Origin: Zygnema cylindricum
Lineage: Eukaryota; Streptophyta; Zygnematophyceae; Zygnematales; Zygnemataceae
Length of the DNA: 64,000 bases
Assembly: GCA_037447655.1 (NCBI GenBank)
Contig: JBBHKE010002684.1
Location: forward strand, 233,827 to 297,826
Reading direction: 5' to 3'
Part shown: piece by piece, positions 31,725 through 41,689 of the stretch
Layout: every line of letters starts with the position of its first letter
Position numbering within the stretch: position 1 is the first letter of the stretch
Notes under the pieces: model-generated
What the model saw: the letters and a program-made list of their open reading frames with translations, nothing else
Databases searched by the model: none
What the model was told of the DNA's origin: nothing
Program-made: the position numbers and the translations under genes

Positions 31725-32742
31725 TGTTGAAATTCATAGATTTCTATAGTATTTTCTAGGTTTAAATATGTTAGGAAAAAGAAAAACGACAGACAGCCTG
31801 CCTCCACCTCCTTTCTCTAGCCCCCATACTTGTTGTAGTCACTAAAGGATAGAGAAGGTGGTTGATCTATGGCTGCCTTAGTTCAACAGGCAGTTATTTT
31901 TAGAAGGTTACTAAAAATAGTCTTGACGGACCCAGGATTTGAACCCGGAACCTGCGGTTCGTCAAGTAGGCCGATAGCGGTCAGCTTTATCCTGCTAGAC
32001 TAGGACCAATGCTAAGTGCTATAGAGTATGATAGATATTTATACATTTAGGAAGTAAGATATCCATTTAACTAAAACTAGATACGGCGTGCATAGATACA
32101 GTTTTAGTACGACATCATTTCAGAATGAATACCTCGCATTTGGTAGACAGCGAAACAAATATCTCGCAAGTAATTATAACGGTTAAGATTACGTCTCATT
32201 ACGAATCCGACGGCGCACGTCATCGCCAAAATCCCGAAGTGGTCACCTTGGCGTTTTGTGACGTGGCATGACCTGGAGCCACGTGGAGAGATGAAATTCG
32301 GTCATAGGAATTCCGAGGAATGTACGGACAAGTAAAAAGTAGACACGCGTCCACTTAATAGCCTTGTCGTACATAGGCCGTACAAAAGGTACACCGGCAG
32401 TAGTACTTTTTGATATGGTACTGTAATTTGATTGGTCCGTACTTCAGTAGATAGAAGTTATTAAAAGGAATCAGGACTTAGAAAATTTTGGTAGGTAGTC
32501 ACCTCTCCCTTTGAGAGTTTGTACAAATTGGCATTTTTGGTGCCTCATAACTTATCGGCTGGTTCGCCGTTTTCAGTGATTCTTTTTGCTACGGACTCAG
32601 GGGAGTCCACGCTGCCTAGGGGTGCAGTCAAATTGTCAGTTTGCCTTTTTGGGCAGCTGTGGTCGTGGCTTAAAGTGGGTTAGTTAAATACTATCTAGAG
32701 GCTTCCTGTATTCTGTAGTCCAATGGAGGACACAGAATTGCA
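31725..32742 (+). mobile_element. Copia B1 3' LTR
   Basis: It starts TGTTGAAATTCATAGATTTC and ends GAATTGCA, 1018 bp. The gag start codon context ATGGAGGACACAG lies near its end, so this LTR places an ATG just before the gypsy RT sequence at 32743. Confidence 0.92.
31772..32010 (-). other. Antisense tRNA-like plus hairpin module in B1 3' LTR
   Basis: The T-arm is CCGGG TTCAAAT CCTGG, where one pair is G-U compared with B2. The A-box-like segment is TAGTCTAGCAGGATAAAGC. The hairpin loop AGTGACTACAACAAGTATG is intact. The minus-strand T-run comes from AAAAAG near 31777. Confidence 0.6.
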
Positions 32743-33725
32743 CGACACCGTAAATACTTTCAAAGAGGCCCCGGAAGTCGTGACAAAACTTCTCGAGGAG
32801 TACGTAGATGTTTTTCCCACGAAGCTCCTCGAAGGCTTACCTCCGAAGCGCGAAGTAGACCACAAGATATAACTTGTTTTCGGAGCGGTACCCCTGGCTA
32901 ATTGGATGTACAAGATGAGTTACACTGAATTAGACAACCTCAAAAAGCAACTCGCGGAGTTGGTCGAAGCCGGAGCAATATAACCGAGCAATTCACCGTA
33001 TGGAGCCCCCGTTCTCTTCGTGAATAAAAAAGATGGAGGTTTTCGTATGTGTGTGGACTACCAAGTGCTAAAAAGTTAACGGTCAAGAATGCGTACCCTT
33101 TACCGAGAATAGATGAATTGTAGGATCGACTTTGAGGTGCTAAATATTTCTCGAAGATAGATCTGCGGAGCGGTTATCACCAGATTAGAATTGCCGAGGA
33201 GGATGTGGAAAAGACGGCGTTTAGAACTCGGTTTGGCCATTTCCAGTTTCGGGTAATGCCGTTCAGGTTAACCAATGCGCCAGTGACTTTTATGCATCTG
33301 ATGAACTCCATCTTTCGCCAATATCTCTATACGTTTGCAATCGTCTTTCTAGAAGACATCTTGGTGTATAGTCGAACGTTGGAGGATCACAGGAAGCACT
33401 TAGGAACGGTCTTACAAGTCTTTCGGGGAAATATGTTGTACGCAAAGAGGAGTAAATGTGACTTCTTGAAGGAGAAAATCGGTTTTGTGGGCCATGTGGT
33501 GAGCCGGGACGGAATCGCAGTGGATCCGAACAAAACGAGGGCAGTGAAGGAGTGGCCGTAGCTGGTGAACATTACGGAGTTACGGAGCTTTTGAGGATTA
33601 CGCTCCTACTATCGACGTTTTGTCGAAGGTTTTGCCAAGATCGTTACACCACTCACGGAATTACTTAAGATTGACGTACCTTACGAGTGGAAATCGGCGC
33701 AAGGGGTAGCTTTTAACACGTTAAA
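32743..33725 (+). pseudogene. Gypsy reverse transcriptase
   Basis: The frame opens with the pre-RT segment DTVNTFKEAPEVVTKLLEEY, then [70 protein letters not shown]. The catalytic box is FLEDIL in place of the Y/F-L-D-D-I-L consensus, so the first Asp is Glu. Several stops (32872, 32983, 33076) and frameshifts (33120-33180) are present. RRFVEGFAKIVTPLTELLK closes the thumb. Confidence 0.9.
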
Positions 33726-33732
33726 GGAGCGG

Positions 33733-34389
33733 TTGGTTACCGCCCCTGTGTTAGCTGTTCCCGACCCGGACTTACCTTGGACGATAATTACAGACGCCAA
33801 CGATATGGCTATTGGAGCGATCTTTATGCAGGATCAAGAAAAAGGCCTACAACCCATTGCCTACGACAGTCGAAAATTAAAGGCAGCGGAGCTTAACTTG
33901 GTCACCCATGAAAAGGAGACAATTGCGACCATGAACGCGCTGGAAGTTTGGAAATGTTACGTTCAGGGGAAGCGGATCACAATTATCACGGATCACCACG
34001 CCCTGCAGTACCTACAAACACAGCCGAAGTTGCCAAAGAAACAAGTGCGATGGATGACGTTTCTGCAAACCTTCGCGCCGGAACTTGCCATTGAATATAA
34101 GCCGGGCAAGACGAATCCGGCAGATGCGCTGTCGAGAAGACTCGGAGTCGCTGCTCCAGTGGTAGAGCAACAATCGCAAACATCGCAGGATGTAGATGTG
34201 AGCTCTGTGAAAAAGAACACCGCAGCGTCGGACAAAGCGCAAGATCCGAAACTCGGCGCAGTCACTAGTACGGTCCAAGTGGACGAGCACTTGCTAAATA
34301 GAATCAAGGCCGCATACGACGATGACGAGTTATTAAAAGAACTGCTAAAACGGAAGGTATTAGTTCGGACCGCCAATGGTATCTGGTGA
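33733..34389 (+). pseudogene. Gypsy RNase H
   Basis: This open stretch of 218 codons contains the RNase H motifs TDANDMAIGAIFMQ (Asp), NLVTHEKETIATMNALEVWKCYVQG (Glu), ITDHHALQYL (Asp) and GKTNPADALSRR. It then enters the linker toward integrase (DEHLLNRIKAAYDDDELLKELL). The fold looks complete. It ends at a TGA before YRPSQATRLYVPTNQ. Confidence 0.88.
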
Positions 34390-35490
34390 TACAGACCAAG
34401 TCAAGCAACAAGACTTTACGTTCCGACAAACCAGGAGCTACGTCATTCGATATTGAAATTAAGTCATGATGAACCGCTTAGTGGACACTTCGGCCGGGAT
34501 AAAACAACCGCACGTGTCGCTGAGGCGTAATGTTGGCCAAACATGACTCGGGACATTGCGGAGTATGTCCAGACGTGTGACTCCTGTAACAGAAACAAAT
34601 CGGAATCGGGTCACCAAAGTCTGTTAGAACCTGTTCCGATACCATCTATTCCTTGGGAAGCGATTTCAATGGACTTCATCGTGGCTCTTTTGTTGACCAA
34701 GGAAGGTTATGACTCTATTTTCGTCGTCGTGGATTACCTGACAAAAATGTCTCATTTCTTACCCAAGACATCCACAGCAACAGCGGGAGATGTGGCAGAC
34801 TTATTCTTTCGGGAGATATTATGCCATCACGGACTCCCTAAGAGGATCGTCAACAACCGGGATCGGAAATTTGTAAGTCACTTTTGGATAGGTTTGTTTG
34901 AGCTGTGTGGAACGTAGTTGGCCATGTCCACAGCTTACCACCCTCAAACGGATGGTCAAACTGAAAGGGTGAATCGGACGTTGGAGGAGGCGTTGCGAGC
35001 TTATGTTTCAGTACATCAAACGGATTGGGTGAACCATCTAACAGCGATTGAGGTGGCGTACAACAGTGTGGTGCACTCGTCCACGAATGCTACGCCATTC
35101 TCCCTCAATGGACGACAACCCACCCTTCCACAAAACCTATTGGTCGCGGACTGCCCTACGGTGCCAGCTTTGGATTTTGCCGAAACGTTGTAAGGGAGCC
35201 TGGAAAAGGCAGCGAAGGCACTCCTACTGGCAAAGGATTGTCAAAAGGTGGAGGCCGACTCTCACCGGAAGGAAACCGTTTTCAGCTTGGGTGATAAGGT
35301 TCGCCGTAATATGGCAAACCTCTCCTTACCGGGTGCCCTCTCTAAGAAATCAGGACCGAAATTCACGCGCCCATTCACAATTTTGTCATGTGTGGGTGAG
35401 GTGGCTTATAAGTTGGATATTGCGAAGGAGTGGCATATCCACAATGTCTCCCCTGTTTCCCTGCTTAAACCGTTTCGAGAACCTGATTAG
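34390..35490 (+). pseudogene. Gypsy integrase
   Basis: The zinc-binding H2C2 region (LSHDEPLSGHFGRDKT, then CDSCNRNK) and catalytic core are recognisable: MDFIVALLLTKEGYDSIFVVVDYLTKM (Asp), NNRDRKFVS where the consensus is SDRDxxF, so the second catalytic Asp is Asn, and YHPQTDGQTERVNRTLEE (Glu). The SH3-like C-terminus FSLGDKVRRNMANLSL follows. In-frame stops occur at 34528, 34915, 35191 and 35488. Confidence 0.9.
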
Positions 35491-36157
35491 ATGTTTCACA
35501 ATCGACGGCAAACTACTCCTTTGCCCCCCGTTCACGGTACCTCAGACGAGTATGAGGAGGAGGGGATCCTTCATTCGCGCCGCTCTCGGAATTCCAACTC
35601 GAGCCAGTATCTGGTGCGTTGGAAGGGCTACGGAGCTGAGGAAGACTCTTGGGTGAACGAGGAGGATCTGCATTCTCTTGAGCTACTGCGCCGGTTTCAG
35701 AGGAGTGAGGACACTCAACTTCACCGGAGGGGAAATCGTAGTGGCCGCGGTAAAGGAACAAATCGCAGTGTCGCAACCATCGCAATTATATTAGGGACGC
35801 GACGAAGAAACGCAGCGACGCGGTTACCGCACTTCGGCGATACAGCGGCGCAGCCACCGCAGCGCAACATGGATTCGGTACCATCAGAGGAACGCAGCGC
35901 CACTGCTGCGCTTACAAGAAAGCGCAACAACGCAATTCTGTTTCACCACATTGGTGACAACGAACCCTCAGTTTCGACGCAGCAGCGCAGTTTCTTAAAT
36001 GTTGGACGTTGCGATACCCTCACACGCTGCGACGCTTCGCAGAGTCCAAACGTGAAACCCTCAACCGTCTTTGGTAAAGCCGCCATCCGCCCTCGTGACC
36101 AGCCTAGTCCATGCATTTTAGAGAGTGCTTCACTCTGCACAACCTGCTTACCTTCCC
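35491..36157 (+). pseudogene. Gypsy chromodomain and basic tail
   Basis: The chromodomain reads EEEGILHSRRSRNSNSSQYLV, then RWKGYGAEEDSWVNEEDL, with the aromatic and acidic positions characteristic of chromovirus integrase tails, which direct insertion to modified chromatin. Beyond it, an unusual Arg/Ala/Thr-rich tail (RSGRGKGTNRS, RRRNAATRLPHFGDTAA) runs to the solo LTR-E. GCAGCG-type motifs recur here at the DNA level, echoing the element's own LTR. Confidence 0.85.
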
Positions 36158-37150
36158 TGTTGAAATAAAAGGTATTTTCTAGGTTAGTTATAAGATTTAA
36201 ATAAGAGCAGGAAAAAGCAGAGGCAGCCTGCTTCTAGCTTCTCTCTCTAGCCCCCATACTTGTCGTAGTCACTGAAGGCTAGAGAGGAAGCTAGAGCCAT
36301 GGCTGCCTATGCTCCTTCTAGAATCAAAAGGCAGATCCTTGGTAAACTTACCAAAAGGATTAACGGACCCAAGATTTGATCCTGGTACCTACCATCTGTC
36401 AAAGTAGCCGTTAGTCTTACCTTGTAGTCTAAGACCAGTGCTGAAGTATATAGGGTACGATAGCTACTTAAAAATGACTAAAAAAAGAAGTTCGATTTAT
36501 TGACAAACGGACCACAATCACACAAACACAGTTAAAAATAGAATAACACCGGAAATGTACTACTTGTATTTTTAACGGCTATAAATTAAGGCCGACATTA
36601 ATCTAACGACAGAGAAAGAAGCCGGCATCGCGAAATGGCCGATTTGGCGGTTTTCGGTCACAACCACAACGGGTGACACGTGGTAGCATGATATTTGATA
36701 ATGGCATCTCCGGGACATATTATGGTGAACCCGGATATGGCAAGCGTCGTCTTTCTGGCCATATCATACAATGGCCGTACGGAAAGTACTTCCGACCAAG
36801 TACCTTTCTGTAATGTACACTCAATTGATTGGTTCCGTACATCAGTAGGAGAGGGTTTAGAGAGGGGTTTAGGACTTAGAAAATTAGAGGTAGCCGCCTC
36901 TCTCTCAGAGAGCTTTTGTATAAAAGGGTCATCTTTGACCATTGATAATTAACTGCTCACGGGAGCAAATTCAAAGATTCTTTTTGTGGCAAACTCAGGG
37001 GAGTCAGCCCTTCCAAGGGGTGCGGTCTAGCAAGTCTGTATTCTGTCATGGTGTCAGCAATATTTAGACAAAGCTTAAAGAACTGAGGTTATCCTAAAGG
37101 CTTCTAGCATGCTGCCTACTTTGAGTACCTATGGAGGTCTCAGAGTTGCA
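36158..37150 (+). mobile_element. Solo LTR-E
   Basis: This 993-bp LTR runs from TGTTGAAATAAAAGG to GAGTTGCA. It is flanked by a perfect 5-bp target duplication TTCCC (36153-36157 and 37151-37155). There is no internal region, so recombination between two LTRs removed it. It holds GACACGTGG near 36676 and the TTGATTGGTTCCGTACATCA block near 36823. Confidence 0.93.
36212..36443 (-). other. Antisense tRNA-like plus hairpin module in LTR-E (best example)
   Basis: The hairpin is nearly perfect. CTAGCTTCTCTCTCTAGCC (36234-36252) pairs with GGCTAGAGAGGAAGCTAG (36277-36294) with one bulged base, and the outer arms GGCAGCC (36222-36228) and GGCTGCC (36301-36307) also pair. The loop read antisense is AGTGACTACGACAAGTATG. 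The T-arm is CCAGG ATCAAAT CTTGG with one G-U pair. The antisense strand ends GCTTTTTCC, a possible Pol III terminator, at 36211-36218. Confidence 0.7.
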
Positions 37151-38476
37151 TTCCCTTCTTGAACTACCAGAATTATCCGACGCCACAACATCCATGGCAT
37201 CGTCGTCTTCTCCATTGCCAAAAAAAAAGGAGCCTAGTACGGGTAGGGCAAGGAGATGTACCCCGCTCGGATAGGTTGTTCGAGGCGGCAGAGGCCATGG
37301 TAGAGGCAAATAGGAGGAGGGAGGTAGAGGCAATTCTTGAACCTGAGGAGACAACTAGTAATGAGGTAGGGCAAGCGGAGACCAGTGGAGGAGAGGGGTC
37401 AGAAAATTCACAAGACCCCAAGTATAACCCAATCCAGGAAGGGGATCAGAAGGATGAGGAAGACCATGAGATTTCGGATGTTGAGGAGCTGGAACGGGAA
37501 CCGACACCCGCGCAAATTGAGGAGTTTGCCTCTGATCTGGAGGTGATGAGGGACCCTAATAAGGAGAGCAACGCGGACGAGCAGTCCTCGGAAAGCTCGG
37601 AGAAGAAGGCGGAAGCACAATACCCTAGCGGAGATGAGGTATTTCTCCTCGGAAATGAAAGAGGGGACACGGACGAGGAAAGTGAACAGGAGGAAGAAAT
37701 CCTAGATTATCTCTTTCCATCTCTCTATGGACACTCGGCATCCTGAGCCTACCTTCAGCTTCGCCAAGCGCCTGTATTGGGACCCTTCGGAGTGGCCTGC
37801 AACGTGGTGCACAAGAAAACCTGGGGACCCCATCTATATCCCCGCCGACGTGCCATCACACCCATCCTAGAATTTCATGAGGACGAAGGACCTGGGGGAC
37901 AACCATAAGGGTTTCGTACAATTAAACCCCCATGCCTTGCCGTTTGTGGATGTGGTTGAAGAACACTATCAGTACAGGGTGCACGTTCCCGAGTTACTCC
38001 GCTTTTACCACCCGTGGGATATCTGTCTGCATGACATCATCTCTCAAGCGGAGGTTACACCCGAGGTACGAGCACTCAAGCTGGCCCGGAAAAACGCTCT
38101 GCAACGGGCCCGAGCTGCCAGGAAACACGTTTCTGTTAAATTAAAGAAAGTACCGCGGTGGGATTCGGCAGAGGGGGGGGCAATAAGGGCACAGCAAGGT
38201 GAAGAACTCGAGGCCGCCGAAGCTTCGGCACCAGCGGAATTTGCACCGGCAACAATTCCGTTGCAACCCGAGGCACTAGCGGAGGTACCAGAAGAAGGTA
38301 AGGACCAAGTTCGGGAGCAAATAACTCGGAGATGCTTGACAGCGGCGGACCACCATATTGCGCTGTTGGAGACTTGTTGTGAGCAGCTCCAACATCAACT
38401 TGACACACTACGACAAGAATTCAAGGAGTACCGTGAGGAGATATACGGCATGCTCCGGAAATTACAAATTCCTTGA
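37151..38476 (+). pseudogene. Extra ORF (ORF3) of the chromovirus, unknown function
   Basis: Between pol and the 3' polypurine tract lies a sense-oriented coding region of about 430 codons in three frames. It starts MASSSSPLPKKKEPS (37190), shifts near 37260 into DRLFEAAEAMVEANRRREVEA and a strongly acidic stretch (EESEQEEEILDYLF) to 37743. It shifts again into RLYWDPSEWPATWCTRKPGD, FVDVVEEHYQYRVHVPELLR and WDICLHDIISQAEV, then a basic helix (RARAARKHVSVKLKKVPRW) and a C-terminal coiled coil (LETCCEQLQHQLDTLRQEF). No signal peptide or membrane span is visible, so it is not an envelope gene. It could be an accessory protein or a captured host gene. I do not recognise it. Confidence 0.6.
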
Positions 38477-38507
38477 GGGAACAAAGTTAACGGGGACGCT
38501 GAATCCT

Positions 38508-38520
38508 TAGTGGGAGGCAC
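38508..38520 (+). promoter_or_regulatory. Gypsy polypurine tract
   Basis: AGTGGGAGGCAC lies directly before the TGTAAC start of the 3' LTR, the expected place for the plus-strand primer. Confidence 0.6.
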
Positions 38521-39015
38521 TGTAACACGGTTACAAGGTTGAGTACTTAGTGGCTAGAAACTAGGCTGTTATAGTTGCGGTTGCAAAGCAGCGCAGCTGC
38601 GATTCTAGATCAGCGCAACATAGCACCATAACAACTTAGTAGAAGAGCGTAGCGCAGCATAGCAATGCAGCGTGGCAGTATAGCAACGCCGCAGAATGTA
38701 GATTTAACCGTATTGTTCTAGAACAATACCTTGGATAGATCTCGGTTGACGGCGAAGGTCCACGTGTACATTTGTACAGTATTGGGTTGACTAGCAGTTA
38801 GTTAGTTTAAATAGTGAGACAGACGTAGTACGGGACAGACTCTTTGAGTTGAGCTTCGCAGCGAGCGTTGAATCTTGTAATCCACCCTTGTGTAATAAAG
38901 CGCAATCTTGTCTGTCATTGCTGTGTGCGCCTGCTGTTGCTACGGGAAGATCCTTGGAGCTTTCCGCTGTACATTGTGGTGTATTGTGGTACTTATATTG
39001 GTTGTCTCTTTTACA
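38521..39015 (+). mobile_element. Gypsy 3' LTR (uninterrupted)
   Basis: This 495-bp LTR, TGTAACACGG to TTTTACA, gives the empty site for copia A (single GAATC near 38870). Repeated GCAGCGCAG and ATAGCAACGCAG motifs fill its first 200 bases. Confidence 0.92.
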
Positions 39016-39388
39016 TGGCCACTCTGGGATCTTGGCGATGATGTGTGCCGTTGGATAAAAACCACAATGTAATCTCAGCCGTCGAAACAAATGTCCGATT
39101 CATTTTTTCGTGCAGAATCATGTTCGCACCGTATTTTATTAATTTTATGTCCTTATATTCATATTTTCGTTAATCAGTTTAGCGGACGTAACACACTCGA
39201 AGTAGAAATCACACCCTATGTATTCTAGCGAACTTTTATGACAAATTGGTTAGAGGGGACGGCTACGCCACGCTCTGCCGGTCTGAGGTTCGAGTCTTGC
39301 CGGGCTCAACCTTTTTTTGAGAGTGACTTAAAGTCACTCTTTAGTCATGCCTTATGAAGCTGAGGCAGCCATGGCTCCACTCTGGCTC
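39016..39388 (-). mobile_element. B/H-type LTR, remainder after the gypsy insertion
   Basis: It continues the LTR broken at 10706 and aligns to 63235-63600. It is cut at 39388 within the hairpin of the module, where G-family gag sequence starts. Confidence 0.78.
39246..39388 (+). other. Truncated antisense module in B/H-type LTR
   Basis: The A-box-like TTGGTTAGAGGGG and B-box GGTTCGAGTCT (39287-39297) are the closest to tRNA consensus in the window. The hairpin's 5' arm GGCAGCCATGGCTCCA is present, but the loop and 3' arm are deleted. Confidence 0.5.
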
Positions 39389-39767
39389 CCAATATCAAAG
39401 TCTTGGATCCGTTCCTAGATGCATCTGTGGTGCAAGGAGAAGCTGACCTAGCTGCGGGTGCCGCCGCCCCTGTCATTGCCACATTCACCAATGACATGAA
39501 ATTGCAAGGAGAAGGATTAGCTTATGTGAATTTGTTGCAAGCCGCCCGGGCCACCTAGGCTGCCACCCAGATGGTGGCCAATCCCCCACCTTGCTCCACT
39601 CTTCTACACTTATGGAGACTTCTCTACACCTAGAGAATCGAGTCTGCCATCAAAGAATTCACAGACTTTAAATGCTTGAAAAACGAAACTCCACAAACTC
39701 TCTTCAACTGCCTTTCCAGCCTATGCCAAAAAACCAAACTCTCCACAATAAATTTCCTTGTCGTGGC
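39389..39767 (+). pseudogene. G-family Gag capsid fragment, second copy
   Basis: The plus strand encodes FTNDMKLQGEGLAYVNLLQAA, MVANPPPCSTLL, AIKEFTDFKCLKNETPQTLFN. This aligns residue by residue with the minus-strand gag at 3492-4013, with TAG stops at 39557 and 39632. It is interrupted at GTGGC by solo LTR-D and resumes at 40577. Confidence 0.85.
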
Positions 39768-40576
39768 TGTTGTCGTGAGGCTACTGGTGACGGGGAAGAA
39801 GAAGAAGAAGCACCGGGAGTTGCCATATTAATCAATACACAAAGAGGAAACTCTCACGAAAACCCACAAAAGACCAACTTCACAATGAAGCCCCAAGCAA
39901 ACCAGACACATCTTAGGTCTGCAAATTTGTCACAATGTAGATTATACAACAAAGAAATTACATGCAGAATTTCACAAGGTTTTGCTTATAGATCACAATG
40001 ATCTTAAAATTCAAAAACCCCAAAAAATTGCTTTTGCAGTTTTTCCATACAAGAAATTCCTAACTCCAAGATATTCTAAGTCCTACATATACAAGTGAAC
40101 ATGAAGCTGATCTACACCGTTGGTTGACCGGTACACTCAAATTAATCAAACAAAAACCTGCTGTCAATCGTACACAATATTTACAACAAACCTCAACCTA
40201 ACAACCACTAAATTGAAATAGCAGGGGTCAAAGTTTGCCCGTTTAAATGACAGCGCAATCAATATTCTTCTTCTAAAAAATGACGGCAAACTCAAACCCC
40301 GTCCGCGCATTCTTTCATCTCCAAAGGTGGAAATCCACGTGTAAACACGGTCTCCAACCAAAACTGTACTTTTCATCATACGAAACACACAATCTTACTT
40401 CCCCACGGACTGACACGTGTGCCTGGAGTGTACTCAGCCCGTGTACTTCCTTGGAAATTACATACCACACTAAAAATATTTCTAAGATAAATCAGCCTGC
40501 ACACAAAAAAAACTAAGTCCGAAATCTTTTTCTCAAATATGAGATATAGAGAGGACTAAAGGTTTCCAAAACAACA
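39768..40576 (-). mobile_element. Solo LTR-D
   Basis: It matches the 5' LTR of copia D (61589-62402) end to end, from TGTTGTCGTGAGG to AAACAACA. A perfect 5-bp duplication GTGGC (39763-39767 and 40577-40581) flanks it, and the G gag reading frame is restored when the LTR is removed. Unlike the other families, LTR-D shows no tRNA-like/hairpin module. Confidence 0.92.
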
Positions 40577-41644
40577 GTGGCAACTAAATACTTCATTGCT
40601 GTCCGGAATTCTCTTGGACCAACAAGGCAGACTGCCCTAGATAATGGATTGCAAGTCATGCGATCCACGATATCAACCCCTCTGCCATGGAAACTTCCAT
40701 TGTTGTTATGAAGGTGTATGTTCACTTCGTCCACAGTGAAGCAAGGGAAAATACAGTCAATGGCAAGACTAGAGCGAACTTTGCCGGATTGGCCGGAGAG
40801 ACATCCTTGAACGATGACGAATAGTCTGAACTCCAAGCTTTGCAGAATCTTAAGGGGAAAACGGTGGCTGATAGCGGGTTAGAAATTGCAATGGGGGCAG
40901 ATGACAGAGTTTTTTTGTACAATTGCCTGAATTGTCAATAAACCGGCCATGGGTGGAAACTCTGACCAAGGAAACTCAAACCTAAACTCGCCATCAAACA
41001 AAAGGAATTTGAGAAGGAACGTGTTGAGAGGACTCAAAAGCAGATGGAACGGAAACAAAGAGAGGGGGGGAAAGGAAAAACCTCGGTGAACAAGGAAACT
41101 TACCGCCCAACCTCCCGGACCGAAACCGCAATGATGTCTCAATCTCAGCAGAGGCAAATAAAGCTTCCCTAATTTGATGATGCACGAGTGTCAAATGAGT
41201 TGAGGGGAAAAACACCACCGAAGGCTCAAAATGTGCAGCCTGTGGTTTCATTGGACACCACGAGGAATTGTGTTTCCGGCGAAATGGAGTCTTAAAAGAA
41301 ATTATGCAGTTTGCCTTGTTCACCGGTGAAGGAAAAACTACAATAAATCCTCTCCCACTTCAACTCCTTTACCCTTAGGGTCGTCGTGTCTTGTCTACAA
41401 CAAATGAACTGGAATGGACAATGGTCATTCTGCCAAAGTTTATACCAGAAAGGATCATCCTAGAGCATATCCAGCAATTAGCCGCAATGGCAACAGAATT
41501 AACTGCCCTCCGCTTAGGATCGTCATCCCGTGCTCCTCTCACTGCAGCACAAAGACTCAAAAAACACAAACATGAGTTATTACAGAAGCCCGCAGAGCTT
41601 GAACAGCAAACCACAGTGGGTGAGGATGATGATGACCTAATGGA
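40577..41644 (+). pseudogene. G-family Gag continuation with two zinc knuckles, second copy
   Basis: After the solo LTR the capsid continues (ATKYFIAVRNSLGPTRQTALDN). Broken frames then hold a decayed first knuckle (CLNCQ, stop, TGHGWKL) and the basic helix KQKEFEKERVERTQKQMERK. An intact second knuckle CAACGFIGHHEELC lies near 41230-41275. It then shares LFTGEG and NPLPL with the first G copy and ends in an open stretch, 41391-41657, with a helical Leu/Ala-rich part and an acidic EDDDDLMD end, cut by LTR-F at 41645. Confidence 0.78.
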
Positions 41645-41689
41645 TGTTGAAAAATGATATTTTACAATCTATCTCCTTAGTTAGTCCAT

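Larger units (their letters stand above)
18669..32742 (+). mobile_element. Copia family B, copy 1 (interrupted by C)
   Basis: The 5' LTR is 18669-19685 and the 3' LTR 31725-32742, the latter ending in GAATTGCA and preceded by the polypurine tract AAAATAAGGGGAG. It lies between the gypsy protease and RT. The target duplication is unclear (GAGAC on the left, CGACA on the right). Copia C splits the integrase at 21502/29302. Without C the element is about 6.3 kb. Both B copies in the window share several coding lesions. Confidence 0.88.
10707..39015 (+). mobile_element. Ty3/gypsy chromovirus with nested insertions
   Basis: The LTRs begin TGTAA and end TTACA. The 5' LTR is 10707-11060 plus 16987-17132; the 3' LTR is 38521-39015. 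Flanking 5-bp duplications are TGACC (10702-10706) and TGGCC (39016-39020), with one mismatch. Order inside: PBS, gag, protease, [copia B1], RT, RNase H, integrase, chromodomain, [solo LTR-E], extra ORF, polypurine tract. After subtracting the insertions the element is about 7.5 kb, a normal size for the family. All enzymatic domains carry inactivating changes. Confidence 0.9.

Noticed and set aside
18669-32747. Clean target duplication for copia B1
   Set aside because: Left GAGAC and right CGACA do not match well; the left LTR end is degenerate, so I do not claim one.
36222-36307. Hammerhead or other self-cleaving ribozyme (retrozyme-like LTR)
   Set aside because: The conserved loop lacks the CUGAUGA and GAAA core motifs on either strand, so no known ribozyme class fits.
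37151-38476. Envelope-like gene in the chromovirus
   Set aside because: There is no signal peptide, transmembrane segment or Cys-rich ectodomain. The sequence is acidic with a C-terminal coiled coil.
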